A DNA stretch of 64,000 nucleotides from the NCBI RefSeq assembly GCF_014982805.1, contig NZ_JADCKC010000003.1, positions 674,359 to 738,358 on the forward strand, written 5' to 3'. The position numbers and the translations under genes are program-made. Under the pieces are notes generated by a model. It was not told the DNA's origin. It did no database searches and was given only the letters and a program-made list of their open reading frames with translations. Of the stretch, positions 36,465 through 45,331 are shown one piece after another (within the stretch, counting starts at the first letter, position 1; each line of letters begins with the position of its first letter). This DNA is from Gemmiger gallinarum (lineage in GTDB: Bacteria; Bacillota; Clostridia; Oscillospirales; Ruminococcaceae).

Positions 36465-37425
36465 GGCCGGGGGGCTGTGCGCGGCGGCGGGCGTCCTGCT
36501 GGTTGTCCTTGCCCTGTGCAGCCTGTTTGTGGGCAAGTATCCCCTGACGCTGGAAGGCCTGCTGGCCGGGGATGAAATGCAGGTCCGGGTATTCTGGACG
36601 CTGCGCTTCACTCGCATGCTGGTGGGGGTGCTGGGGGGCTTTGCCCTGGGCGCCTCCGGCTTTGTGTATCAGACGGTGTTCCGCAATCCGCTGGCCTCCC
36701 CCGATGTCATCGGCGTTTCCTCGGGGGCCAGTGCGGGGGCCGCGGCGGGCATTCTGTTCTGTTCCGGCACGGCGGCGGTCACTGCCTGCGCCTTCGGGGG
36801 CGCCATTGCGGCGGTCTTTGCGGCTCTGGCTCTGGCGTCTCTCGACCGCTCGGGACGGGGCGGCACCATCGTGCTGGCGGGCATCGCGGTGCATGCTCTG
36901 GCCCAGACGGCGCTGATCTGCCTTAAGCTCACCGCCGACCCGGAGCGCCAGCTGGCCTCCATCGAATACTGGATCATGGGCAGTCTCAACGGCATCAGCC
37001 TGCACTCCGCCGCCCTCAACATGGCCCTGTGCGCCGTGGTGCTGGCGGTGCTCTTGGCCCTGCACCGGCAGGTCATTCTCCTCTCCGCCCGGGAGGACGA
37101 AGCCCGCATGCTGGGGGTGCCGGTGGGCAAGCTGCGCCTGGTGGTGCTGCTGGCCGCCACCCTCACCGTCTCCTGCGTCGTCAGCCTGACGGGACTCATC
37201 AGCTTTATCGGCCTGCTGGCCCCCCACGGGGCACGGCTGCTCACCCGCTCCAACCGCTTCTCCACCATGGTGCTCAGCGGGCTGCTGGGCGGGGTGCTGC
37301 TCTGCGCCGCCGACCTGCTGGCCCGGTCCCTGGCCGAGACCGAGCTGCCGGTGAGCATCTTTACCAGCCTGCTGGGGGCTCCCTTCCTCATCTGGCTGGT
37401 GGTAAGGGGGAGGCGGAGTCTTTGA
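36427..37425 (+). CDS. FecCD-family ABC permease (probable molybdate)
   Basis: Membrane subunit, 332 residues with about ten helices, of the BtuC/FecCD family. Family marks are LRFTRMLVGVLGGFALGASGFVYQ near the start, GASAGAAAGI, LASIEYWIMGSL and LISFIGLLAPHGARLL, the loop that contacts the ATPase. The start ATG overlaps the binding-protein gene by 38 bases with no good ribosome site, so translation is probably coupled. It works with the ATPase that follows (4-base overlap). Confidence 0.82.
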   Translation: MRTSTASPTRWRKAGGLCAAAGVLLVVLALCSLFVGKYPLTLEGLLAGDEMQVRVFWTLRFTRMLVGVLGGFALGASGFVYQTVFRNPLASPDVIGVSSGASAGAAAGILFCSGTAAVTACAFGGAIAAVFAALALASLDRSGRGGTIVLAGIAVHALAQTALICLKLTADPERQLASIEYWIMGSLNGISLHSAALNMALCAVVLAVLLALHRQVILLSAREDEARMLGVPVGKLRLVVLLAATLTVSCVVSLTGLISFIGLLAPHGARLLTRSNRFSTMVLSGLLGGVLLCAADLLARSLAETELPVSIFTSLLGAPFLIWLVVRGRRSL

Positions 37426-38246
37426 ACCACGAACCGTTTTTCACCGTCACCGGCCTGACCGCCGGCTACGGCGGCCCGGACATTCTGCGTGGGGTGGAGT
37501 TTTCCTCCGCCCCCGGGCTGATTACCGGCATTCTGGGGGCCAACGGCAGCGGCAAGACCACCCTGCTCAAGGCGGTCTGCGGCCTGCTCCCCCACGGCGG
37601 GCAGAGCCTGCTGGAGGGCTGCGACCTGGGGACCCTGCCCCCCCGGCAGCTGGCCCGGCGGTGTGCCTATATTCCCCAGCGCAGCGGCATCGGCATCGAC
37701 ATCTCGGTGCTGGATGTGGTCCTCATGGGGTATAACCCCCATCTGGGCCTGCTGGAACGCCCCACCGCCCAAATGAAAGAGACCGCCCGCCGGGCGCTGG
37801 CCCTCACCGGGCTGGCGGGACGGGAGGAAGAAAACTACCAGACCCTGAGCGAGGGCCAGAAGCAGCTGTGCATTCTGGCCCGGACGCTGGTGTCCGGGGC
37901 GCAGCTTTTGCTTCTGGACGAGCCGGAGAGCGCCCTCGACTTTCAGCTGCGGTACCGGATGCTCCATCTCCTCCGCCGCTGGGTGCACCAGGAGCGCCGG
38001 GCCGTGCTGGCCGCCCTCCACGACCCCATGCTGGCCCTCTCCTGCTGCGACCGGCTGCTGATTCTGGAAGGGGGCAAGACTCTGGCGGTACTCTCCCCCG
38101 CTTGCGACCCGCTGCCGGATCTGGAGACCGCTCTCTCGGCCATCTACGGCCCCGTCAGCCTGACGGCCTGCCCCGGCCGGGACGGGCGTCGGCATCTTGT
38201 CATGCTCAGTGAAGAGCGGGAGGAGGACGAACCATGGAACCTGTGA
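37422..38246 (+). CDS. ABC importer ATPase (probable molybdate)
   Basis: ATPase of 274 residues. Walker A GANGSGKTTLL, Q-loop AYIPQRSGIG, signature LSEGQKQL, Walker B LLLLDEPESALD and H-loop AALHDP are all visible, as in FecE/BtuD proteins. The start is TTG, overlapping the permease stop (TTGA) and preceded by GGGGGAGGCGGAG; the longer upstream frame is a shadow of the permease gene. The C-terminal tail (about 220-274) may carry regulatory contacts. Confidence 0.85.
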   Translation: MNHEPFFTVTGLTAGYGGPDILRGVEFSSAPGLITGILGANGSGKTTLLKAVCGLLPHGGQSLLEGCDLGTLPPRQLARRCAYIPQRSGIGIDISVLDVVLMGYNPHLGLLERPTAQMKETARRALALTGLAGREEENYQTLSEGQKQLCILARTLVSGAQLLLLDEPESALDFQLRYRMLHLLRRWVHQERRAVLAALHDPMLALSCCDRLLILEGGKTLAVLSPACDPLPDLETALSAIYGPVSLTACPGRDGRRHLVMLSEEREEDEPWNL

Positions 38247-38575
38247 CCAAGGTATTTTTGCTGGACAACGAGGGGGAGCGCTTTTTCGGGGATGGCCCCT
38301 ACCGGCTTCTGCTGGCCGTGGAGACCGAAGGCTCCCTCCGGGCCGCGGCGGCCTCCATGGGCATGGCCTACACCAAGGCCCTGCGCCTGGTCCGCCATGC
38401 CGAAGAGGCCCTGGGCTTTGCCCTGACCCAGCGCACCACCGGCGGCAGGGATGGCGGCGGCAGCCGCCTGACCCCCCGGGGAAAGGAGTTTCTGGACAAG
38501 TATGCAGCCTACCGCGAACAATGCACCCAGGCCTGCCGCGGCATCTACTGCCAGGTATTTGGCAGTCAGCGGTAA
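38234..38575 (+). CDS. ModE-type winged-helix regulator without molybdate-binding domains
   Basis: A 113-residue protein matching only the N-terminal DNA-binding domain of ModE: LLLAVETEGSLRAAAASMGMAYTKALRLVRHAEE is the LysR-like helix-turn-helix, followed by the wing RTTGGRDGGGSRLTPRGKEF. The C-terminal molbindin domains of E. coli ModE are absent. How it would sense molybdate is therefore open; short ModE proteins of this kind occur beside Mo genes in anaerobes. It overlaps the ATPase gene by 13 bases, with GAGGAGG before its ATG. Confidence 0.85.
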   Translation: MEPVTKVFLLDNEGERFFGDGPYRLLLAVETEGSLRAAAASMGMAYTKALRLVRHAEEALGFALTQRTTGGRDGGGSRLTPRGKEFLDKYAAYREQCTQACRGIYCQVFGSQR

Positions 38576-39632
38576 GCGCCACCTGTTTCTGACCGGCGGC
38601 CGGGGTGCGGGCAAGACCACCCTGCTGAAGGCCCTTCTGCCCCTGCTCTGCCCGGAGCCCGTCCCCGGCGTGTGCACCCGTGCCATCCCCGGGGACGGGG
38701 TGGACCTGGCGGAGGTGCCCTCCGGCCGGGTGACCCGGGTGGGGGTCTTTGACCCTGCCCTCCCAGGCCCTGAAAACCGCATGCGCCCGGTGCCCGGGGG
38801 ATTTTCCGGGGCGGGGGTGGAGGCCCTGGATGCCTGTATGGAGAGCCCCTGTCCCTGGGCCTTTGTGGACGAGGTGGGGTATCTGGAATCCCAGGACACC
38901 GCCTACCGGGATGCCCTCCTCCGCCTGTTGGACAAAAAGCGGGTGGCGGCGGTGCTGCGCAGTCAAAACCTTCCCTTTCTCAACGAACTGAAAGCCCGGC
39001 CCGATGCCTGCCTCGTCGATCTGGACCGGCCCTTTGGAAATACCGGCTGTGTCATCATGGCGTCAGGGCTGGGGCGGCGGTTCGGCGGCGGCAAGCTGCT
39101 GGCCGAACTGGATGGCCGGACGCTTCTGGACCGGGTGCTGGACGCCACGGAACAGGGATTTTCCCGCCGGGTGGTGGTCACCCGGGATGCCGGGGTGGAG
39201 GCACTCTGCCTTGCCCGGGGCGTCCCCTGCCTGCGCCACAGCCTGCCTTTGCGCAGCGATACGGTACGGCTGGGGCTGGAGTTTCTCACAAAGGATAGCC
39301 CCCTGGACGCCTGCGCCTTCTTTCCCGGAGATCAGCCCCTGGTCAGGTCGCAGACGGTGCACGCCCTGCTGCTGGCCGCGGCCGGAGAACCCGGCGCCAT
39401 CTGGCGGCTGGGGTACGGGCAGCAGGCCGGGGCGCCGGTGGTCTTTCCCCGGACCCTCTTTGGGGAACTGCGCGCCCTGCCCGCCGGACGGGGCGGCGGG
39501 GCGGTGGCTGCCGCGCACCCTGAGCTGGTGCGGGTGCTGCCCGCCCTCTCCCCCGCCGAACTGCGGGACGTGGACACCCCCGCCGACCTGGCAGAGCTGG
39601 AAGGCCTGCTGAGGCAGAATCCGCTTCCCTGA
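38559..39632 (+). CDS. Fused NTPase (THEP1-like) and MocA-type molybdenum cofactor cytidylyltransferase
   Basis: A two-domain protein of about 357 residues. The first part (about 1-165) is a P-loop NTPase: FLTGGRGAGKTTLLKALLP, the acidic Walker B-like FVDEVGYLE, and RSQNLPFL. The second part (about 168-355) is a MobA/MocA nucleotidyltransferase: VIMASGLGRRFGGGKLLAEL, FPGDQPLVRS, GAPVVFPR and VDTPADLAELE. MocA makes molybdopterin cytosine dinucleotide for xanthine-dehydrogenase-type enzymes, which fits the divergent xdh operon. The start is uncertain: TTG at 38559 gives a 17-base overlap with the modE-like gene, while ATG at 38502 is in frame but adds residues out of family. Confidence 0.78.
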   Translation: MAVSGKRHLFLTGGRGAGKTTLLKALLPLLCPEPVPGVCTRAIPGDGVDLAEVPSGRVTRVGVFDPALPGPENRMRPVPGGFSGAGVEALDACMESPCPWAFVDEVGYLESQDTAYRDALLRLLDKKRVAAVLRSQNLPFLNELKARPDACLVDLDRPFGNTGCVIMASGLGRRFGGGKLLAELDGRTLLDRVLDATEQGFSRRVVVTRDAGVEALCLARGVPCLRHSLPLRSDTVRLGLEFLTKDSPLDACAFFPGDQPLVRSQTVHALLLAAAGEPGAIWRLGYGQQAGAPVVFPRTLFGELRALPAGRGGGAVAAAHPELVRVLPALSPAELRDVDTPADLAELEGLLRQNPLP

Positions 39633-39653
39633 CCGCAACATCATACAGCAACA

Positions 39654-39687
39654 GGCTCCCTGCCGGGATTTGGCAGGGAGCCCGTTT
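39654..39687 (+). terminator. Terminator of the molybdate operon
   Basis: GGCTCCCTGCC / GGCAGGGAGCC (39654-39682) followed by CGTTTTGC. Confidence 0.8.
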
Positions 39688-39720
39688 TGCATCATAGAGT
39701 GATTTTTCAGGGATTTATTT

Positions 39721-42700
39721 TTATCTTCTTCGGCGGCGTCTCAGGCGGAGGACCGCCCCCAGTCCCCCGGCGGAGGCCAGACAGAGAGCCAGCCAGACCC
39801 CCGGCAGAGTGGCGTCCCCGGTGGCCGGCAGCAACCCAAGAACAGGCTTTCGGGTAGCGGAGGGCCGTTCTCCGGTGGCGGTGACGGTCTGGGTGTTGTC
39901 CGGTACGGGGGTGGGGGTGGGTTCCGGCAAAGTGCTGCGATTGATGAACAGAATCTTTGTTCCGCCCGCCGGCAGGGTGACTGTGATGGTATTGGCGCTC
40001 TGCTGGGCGCCTCCGTTGAGGGCCACGGTGGTGGCATAGGCGGTCTCCGGCGTCTCCGTGACGGTGCAGACGGTGCCGGGGGTGAGCCCCTCAATGACAA
40101 TGCTCTGGCCGTCCCGCAGGGTGGTGCGGGCAATGCCTTTGGCGTCAAATTCCAGCCCGCCGTGTTCCCCGGTGACGGGCATGCCGTCCTCCCCCGTGAG
40201 CATGAGGGTGAAGGCGAAGTCCTTTTCCCGGTCGGCCCCGGCGCCGGTGACCTTCTTCTCTACCGTCAGGCGGGTGGGGTCATCCCGGAAGCGGACAATG
40301 GTACTGCGGGAGAAGATGTTGGTCAGATCCTGATCGCCCAGGTTGATCTTGAGGTCCTGGTCGGTGCCTGCGGCATAGTTCTGAGTGATGCCCAGCCGGG
40401 ACCATCCCGCATTGACCAGATAATACACCGGTCCGCCGGGATCGGTGGGGCCGTATTCCAGAATCTGGCTGTTGCTGTAGTAGGAGAGATCCAGCGGCGC
40501 CAGGCCGGAGGCCGTCCACACCGCCGGGTCGTCCCCGGTGCCGGGGGTATAGCTGTTTGCGGTATACAGCGCCGCCTTGATGTCGGTGAGGGTGGCGTTG
40601 ATGTCGTCGGGCACGGCAAACTGCAGCATGCTGCGCACCACCTTGCCCACGCCCCGCAGCACCGCCACATCGTCGTCAGGGGTGCCGGCATCGGCATAGA
40701 CGCCGGTATCATCCACCACCACCTCCACCAGCTGGTCGGAGGGCGCGTAGCCGTCGGGAGCGGTGATTTCTTTGATGTAATAGGTACCCGCAGGTATCAC
40801 ATCCCGGGTGTTGGGGAAGGTGCCCGAGCCGTTTAAGGTGATAATGTCACCCTGCTCCTGGCTCTGATCCTTTGTGGTGACGGTATCATAAGGCTGGGCG
40901 CCGGGATTGACCTGACCGTCGGTGACATCGCCGGCCTGATAAAGGGCAAAGACGGCACCGGTCAGGGTGGTGTCATCGTCCTCCCCCACCTTCTGGACAA
41001 AGAAATAGTTTTTGATGTCCGGCACAAACAGCCGCACCGAGAATTCCCGGGCAAAATTGCCGTCCTGGCCCTCGGCGTCGGCATCCAGACGGACGGTGTT
41101 GGCCGCGTCGGCCCCCGCCAGGGTGGGGGCGGTGGTGCGGTAGAAGGCTACCGTGTACTGGGCGTTGTCGGGGGTGAGGCGGCCGTTGGTGGCCAGCACG
41201 TAATGGTAGGTCAGGATATCTCCGGGCAGGTTGTCGATGGTCGCCTTGTAGGCACCGCTGCTGTCCAGGGTGAAGAGATAGGGGTTGGCCCGGGCTGCCT
41301 GGATGGCCGCCTCAATGCCGGTGGAGGAGGAGACCTTCCAGCCGGTGATGGGGTCGCCGGAGACAGGGTACCAGTCGCTCTGGGTGCTGCCGCCGTCCCC
41401 GGAGGCCCCCTGCCGCTTGAGCACCACCGCAAAGTAGGTGCCGTCATCCGCCGGATAGGGTGTGCCGTCGATGCCCCGGGGTTCATCGGGCAGGGTGACG
41501 GTGACCACCGGGCTGGCGTAGGCGCCGGTATCCCAGGGATTGGCCGACAGCAGGGTGGCCAGGTTGGGGTAATCCGCCGGGAAGTAAAGGTTCATCTGCG
41601 GAGGCGCGCGGTACCCTTCGGGGATGTTGGTCTCCACCAGAACGAACTTGCCGGTCTTGCCGGTGCCGCCGTACTCGTTTTTCAGGTTGTTGAGGCTGAG
41701 CAGGGTACCGTCGGGGTTCTGGAAGACAAAATAGCCGTTGGGCCCCGTGGTACCGGTGGCGATGAGGTCCTGGGGGCTGTAGCTGTAGGCCTCGCCGGCA
41801 TAGTAGAGGCGGAATTCCGCCCCCGGCACCGGATCTCCGATCTGATCGATCTTGATGAGGTCGCTCTGGGGGATGGAGACCAGGTTGAATTTGAGCTTCA
41901 TGTTGGAGTCGAAGTTGCCCCGTTCCAGATAGAAAAACTTGAGGGTGTGGTAGGTATCGTCGCCAAAGGTGTCGGAGCCGGGATTGGACCAGGTCCGGCC
42001 CGCCGCCTCGAACTTTTCCCGGATGGTACCGTTGGTGCTGCCGTTGACCTGGACCTGTCCGTTCTGGAAATTGATGCTCAGGGACGCGGCGTCGTGGATG
42101 CCCCCCAGATCCCCCACCAGCACATCGTCGATAAAAACCCAGACATCATCGTCGCCGGTAAACTCATAGGTAACGGGTGTTCCTCCCGCCGTGCCGTCCA
42201 CCGTGCCGTAAGGCTGCTGGACAAAGCGTGTGGTCATGGTCATGCCGAAATAATGGTTGATGACCGGATTGGTGGAGGTCAGATTTTTCACCTGACTGAA
42301 TTGGTTGAAGGGAAAGAACTGCCCTCTCGGCGAGGCGCCGCTGGAGTTTACTCCCGGTTCGCTGTACAGAATGAAAGAGTTGGTGGACTGGTTATACTGC
42401 GCGAAATTCTGTGCGCTGTCGTAATAGTAGTAGCCCTGGGCGTCGATTTGCAAAAGGTCCCGCACCCCGGGGTAGGACGCCTTGCCCGCACTGGGCAGGC
42501 TGGGGTTGAACAGATACGCCAGAGACTGGTCGTCCTCGGTGAGGGCGGGATAGCCGTTTTGCAGCAGGTTCCGGACGATGCCCGTGCGGGGCTGGGCACT
42601 GCCGGTATAGTTGTTGATGGGATTGGGCTGATTGTAGGCATTTTTCAAAAACCACAACAGGTGCCCTGCATTGATGCCCTGATCCAGGTTGGCGGGGTCC

Positions 42701-43347
42701 ACGTTGTCGGGTTCAAACTGACCGGTGATCCAGTAATCGAACAGGTTGATGGTGGTGCCCACCGGCGATACGGTATCGGTGAGAATGTCGTCGGCCTGCT
42801 GCACCGGCGCCGATGTCTCGGCGGAGGCCGGTGTCCCGTCGGCTGTGACCCGCAGCAGCAGGCCGGGCGCCTGCGTTCCCTCGGCTAAGACATAGCCTTC
42901 CGGAAGTGAGGCGGTGAGCCGGTATCCCCCTGCCTGCAGTGTGGAGTCAACCTTCGGCAGGTCCCAGGAAACGGCAAGCGTCTGCTCGACGGGTTCGGCA
43001 TTGCCAAATGGGGCGGAGGTTTCCCCCGTAGCATTCCCCTGCACCTGTACGGTGATGGTGCAGGGCAGCAGCGCGGCCACGTTCTGACCGCCGGACACTG
43101 TCAGCTGCCAGCTCTTGTTGGCCGCGTCATAAACAAGGCCCTCCGGGTCGGTCCAGGACCAGGAAGTCACCTCCCGTTCCCCGGCAGGAACGGTTGCTGT
43201 CCGGGCGGTCTCCCCCGTAGAGGTCATTCCGGCCGCGGCGGCGGGGACATACCGTCCCGTACCGGTGCACATCAGGACGGCCGCCAGCAAAAGTGCACCC
43301 AGCCGCCGGCACAATATGTAGATTTGTCGTTTCGTGTTGCTCTCCAC
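39721..43347 (-). CDS. LPxTG-anchored surface protein with fibro-slime and Cna-B-type domains
   Basis: A 1208-residue wall-anchored protein. Signal sequence at 1-40 (hydrophobic LGALLLAAVLMC), an N-terminal region with a Thr/Glu-rich segment, then a fibro-slime domain (about 320-500; TGDDDVWVFIDDVLVGDLGG near 395 and FFYLERGNFDSNMKLKF). SpaA/Cna-B-like beta domains follow (PGAEFRLYY..FVLVETNIPEGY near 510-600; LTGAVFALYQAG..YYIKEITAPDGY near 790-890; LTVEKKVTGAG near 1030). A proline linker (PEPTPTPVP), LPATG (1173-1177), a membrane helix and an Arg-rich tail complete the sorting signal. It is probably an adhesin or pilin-like matrix protein displayed by sortase. The start is GTG with a poor ribosome site, chosen because the signal peptide requires it. 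Confidence 0.82.
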   Translation of the reverse strand: MESNTKRQIYILCRRLGALLLAAVLMCTGTGRYVPAAAAGMTSTGETARTATVPAGEREVTSWSWTDPEGLVYDAANKSWQLTVSGGQNVAALLPCTITVQVQGNATGETSAPFGNAEPVEQTLAVSWDLPKVDSTLQAGGYRLTASLPEGYVLAEGTQAPGLLLRVTADGTPASAETSAPVQQADDILTDTVSPVGTTINLFDYWITGQFEPDNVDPANLDQGINAGHLLWFLKNAYNQPNPINNYTGSAQPRTGIVRNLLQNGYPALTEDDQSLAYLFNPSLPSAGKASYPGVRDLLQIDAQGYYYYDSAQNFAQYNQSTNSFILYSEPGVNSSGASPRGQFFPFNQFSQVKNLTSTNPVINHYFGMTMTTRFVQQPYGTVDGTAGGTPVTYEFTGDDDVWVFIDDVLVGDLGGIHDAASLSINFQNGQVQVNGSTNGTIREKFEAAGRTWSNPGSDTFGDDTYHTLKFFYLERGNFDSNMKLKFNLVSIPQSDLIKIDQIGDPVPGAEFRLYYAGEAYSYSPQDLIATGTTGPNGYFVFQNPDGTLLSLNNLKNEYGGTGKTGKFVLVETNIPEGYRAPPQMNLYFPADYPNLATLLSANPWDTGAYASPVVTVTLPDEPRGIDGTPYPADDGTYFAVVLKRQGASGDGGSTQSDWYPVSGDPITGWKVSSSTGIEAAIQAARANPYLFTLDSSGAYKATIDNLPGDILTYHYVLATNGRLTPDNAQYTVAFYRTTAPTLAGADAANTVRLDADAEGQDGNFAREFSVRLFVPDIKNYFFVQKVGEDDDTTLTGAVFALYQAGDVTDGQVNPGAQPYDTVTTKDQSQEQGDIITLNGSGTFPNTRDVIPAGTYYIKEITAPDGYAPSDQLVEVVVDDTGVYADAGTPDDDVAVLRGVGKVVRSMLQFAVPDDINATLTDIKAALYTANSYTPGTGDDPAVWTASGLAPLDLSYYSNSQILEYGPTDPGGPVYYLVNAGWSRLGITQNYAAGTDQDLKINLGDQDLTNIFSRSTIVRFRDDPTRLTVEKKVTGAGADREKDFAFTLMLTGEDGMPVTGEHGGLEFDAKGIARTTLRDGQSIVIEGLTPGTVCTVTETPETAYATTVALNGGAQQSANTITVTLPAGGTKILFINRSTLPEPTPTPVPDNTQTVTATGERPSATRKPVLGLLPATGDATLPGVWLALCLASAGGLGAVLRLRRRRRR

Positions 43348-43397
43348 CTTCCCTTGTGCTGTGCAGGGTCTGAGAGAACAGGCCCTGCCATACCGGT

Positions 43398-43403
43398 ATT
43401 ATA
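43398..43403 (-). promoter_or_regulatory. Possible -10 of the surface-protein gene
   Basis: Minus strand TATAAT about 50 bases upstream of the GTG start, with no recognisable -35. Confidence 0.35.
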
Positions 43404-43462
43404 CGCAGGGGGCAGATACGCATTATGACGGCTTTTGTCGGGCTATTCCGGGTTTTGGGGCC

Positions 43463-43503
43463 AAAAGAACCGCAGACCGCCTGGTCAGGCGGTCTGCGGT
43501 TCC
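43463..43503 (-). terminator. Terminator of the sugar operon
   Basis: A perfect 17-base stem GAACCGCAGACCGCCTG / CAGGCGGTCTGCGGTTC followed on the minus strand by TTTTGG. Confidence 0.88.
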
Positions 43504-43536
43504 AAAAGGAGGGGGGGACTCTCACAGGGAGAAGTA

Positions 43537-44583
43537 TTATTTCAGTACAATGGCCTGGGTCAGATGCCGGGGAGAGTCGGCGTCAATGTTCTTGGCCAGA
43601 GAGATATAGTAGCCCAGGAACTGGCCGATGAAGCCCATCAGCGCGGCGGCCTGCAGCTCGGTATAGCCGTTCTCGGTCTTGATGGTATAGTCCAGGTCGG
43701 CCATCTTGTCCACGTTGGGACCGATGGCGGCGGTCACACCGCCGAAGCTCTTCATCTGGCTCATGAGGGAGGCGTCGGTCTCCTCGGTGTGCTCGTTGGA
43801 CAGCAGAACCAGCAGGGTGTTCTCGTCCACCAGGCTCATGGGGCCGTGGCGGTACTCCATGCTGTAGTAGGCTTCGCTGTTGGAGATGCCCATCTCCTTC
43901 ATCTTGTTCATGCACTCGTTGCCCACGCCATAGTAGGCGCCCTGGCCCAGGGTGATGAACAGGTTGAGGTTGGGATGCTCGGCGATGATCTGCTTGGCCA
44001 GGGCATCGCTCTGCTCCAGCAGTTTCTGGGCCTCGGCGGCATAGTTCTTCATGGCGGCGATCTCATCCTTCTTGCCGGCGGCGTAGAAGGCCAGGATCTG
44101 GGCCAGGAAGACCATGGCGGTGAAGCTGCGGGTCATGATGACGCTGTCCTCCGGAGTGTTGGGGGCCAGGATGAAATGCTCGTTGTACTTGCTGCTGTCG
44201 GGGTCGCAGGTGATGGCCAGGCTGGTGACGCCGGGCAGGGTGTGGACCTTGTCGATGGCCATACGGACCTCGGTGGTGTAGCTCTTGCGGGTGATGGGCA
44301 GGACCAGAGTGCGCTTGCCCTTGATGTAGTTCTCGGGGAAGAAGAGCAGCTCGCTGCAGGGAACCGCGGTGGCGGGAACGGAGTTGGACGCCTGCCACAG
44401 GTAGGCGGAGGTCTGGGCCAGATACAGCGAGGTGCCGCAGCCGGTGAAGATCAGCTGATCGTAGGACTGGGCGAACACCTCGTCCAGGGTCTTTTCAATG
44501 TCGGGCAGCGTGTCCAGAATGGCCTGGAAGGACGCAGGCTGCCCGTAGATTTCTTTATAGGTGAGAGAGCTGTTTTCTTTCAT
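43537..44583 (-). CDS. SIS-domain sugar-phosphate isomerase/deaminase (AgaS/FrlB-like)
   Basis: A 348-residue protein with two SIS domains like the isomerase half of GlmS. EIYGQPASF, IFTGCGTSLYLAQ, SELLFFPEN, MTRSFTAM, LGQGAYYGVGNECMNKMKEMG and MEYRHGPMSLV are the shared landmarks. AgaS acts on galactosamine-6-phosphate and FrlB on fructosamine-6-phosphates; the substrate here is unknown. The usual phosphate-binding SRSG loop reads TRKS (PITRKSYTTEV), a departure that may alter substrate choice. It is the last gene of the six-gene sugar operon, with AGGAGG before its ATG. Confidence 0.8.
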   Translation of the reverse strand: MKENSSLTYKEIYGQPASFQAILDTLPDIEKTLDEVFAQSYDQLIFTGCGTSLYLAQTSAYLWQASNSVPATAVPCSELLFFPENYIKGKRTLVLPITRKSYTTEVRMAIDKVHTLPGVTSLAITCDPDSSKYNEHFILAPNTPEDSVIMTRSFTAMVFLAQILAFYAAGKKDEIAAMKNYAAEAQKLLEQSDALAKQIIAEHPNLNLFITLGQGAYYGVGNECMNKMKEMGISNSEAYYSMEYRHGPMSLVDENTLLVLLSNEHTEETDASLMSQMKSFGGVTAAIGPNVDKMADLDYTIKTENGYTELQAAALMGFIGQFLGYYISLAKNIDADSPRHLTQAIVLK

Positions 44584-44606
44584 GAGAAATACCTCCTAAA
44601 AATGCT

Positions 44607-45326
44607 TCAGCCGGTAATGACGAGATAGCATCCCACAATGGCCATAAATCCGCAGACCACCTTTTTCAGGCCCTCGGCGCTGAGACGGTCAAAGAGTTTG
44701 AGCCCGCAGAAGGTCCCGGCCGCCAGTCCAACCAGCGCCAGGGCGCTCCAGGTCAGGATCTGGCCGGTGACGTGGCCCATGACCACGTGGGCGGCAAAAA
44801 TGTATACCGTGGAAAAAATGAAGTAGGTCTGCAGGGTGGCGGCGTACTCTTCCTTGGAGCGGGTGGCCGCCAGATAGTAGGCCACCATGGGCGGCCCGCC
44901 GATGCTCATGAGTCCGCCGCACACGCCGCTGATGGCTCCCGCGGCAAGCCCGGTCCACAGGTTTGCCCGGATGGTGAGCCTGCTGCTGAAAAAGATGAAG
45001 TAAATGCTGAGCACCACCAGCGTGACGCCCAGAATGCGGCGCAGCAAGGTCTCGGTGCCGGCATCCTGAAACCAGATGCCCGCCAGGCTGAACACGCTGT
45101 TTGCCACCAGCGGCCACCACAGCAGCTTCCAGTTAATGTGGTGGCGGTACTTGACGGCGATCCACAGCACCATGGCCAGGGCGGACAGCACCTCCACAAT
45201 GGAGGCGGCCTGGAAGGGAATGAACAGCGGCAGGATGGACATGACCACAATGGCGTAGCCGAACCCGCTGGCCGACTGGATAAAGCTGCCTGCAAAGGCC
45301 GCCAGCAGGATGTACAGCGCCGTCAT
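44607..45326 (-). CDS. TauE/SafE (TSUP) family anion exporter
   Basis: A 239-residue membrane protein with about eight helices in two repeats, each opening with the glycine-rich motif of the family: SFIQSASGFGYAIV near residue 15 and GGLMSIGGPPMVAYYL near 138. Family members export sulfite, sulfolactate, sulfoacetate or similar anions, or import taurine-related compounds. Its place inside a sugar operon suggests export of an acidic end product or liberated anion; the substrate is not known. It has no clear Shine-Dalgarno and starts 5 bases after the aldolase stop, so coupling is likely. Confidence 0.82.
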   Translation of the reverse strand: MTALYILLAAFAGSFIQSASGFGYAIVVMSILPLFIPFQAASIVEVLSALAMVLWIAVKYRHHINWKLLWWPLVANSVFSLAGIWFQDAGTETLLRRILGVTLVVLSIYFIFFSSRLTIRANLWTGLAAGAISGVCGGLMSIGGPPMVAYYLAATRSKEEYAATLQTYFIFSTVYIFAAHVVMGHVTGQILTWSALALVGLAAGTFCGLKLFDRLSAEGLKKVVCGFMAIVGCYLVITG

Positions 45327-45331
45327 GGCAA

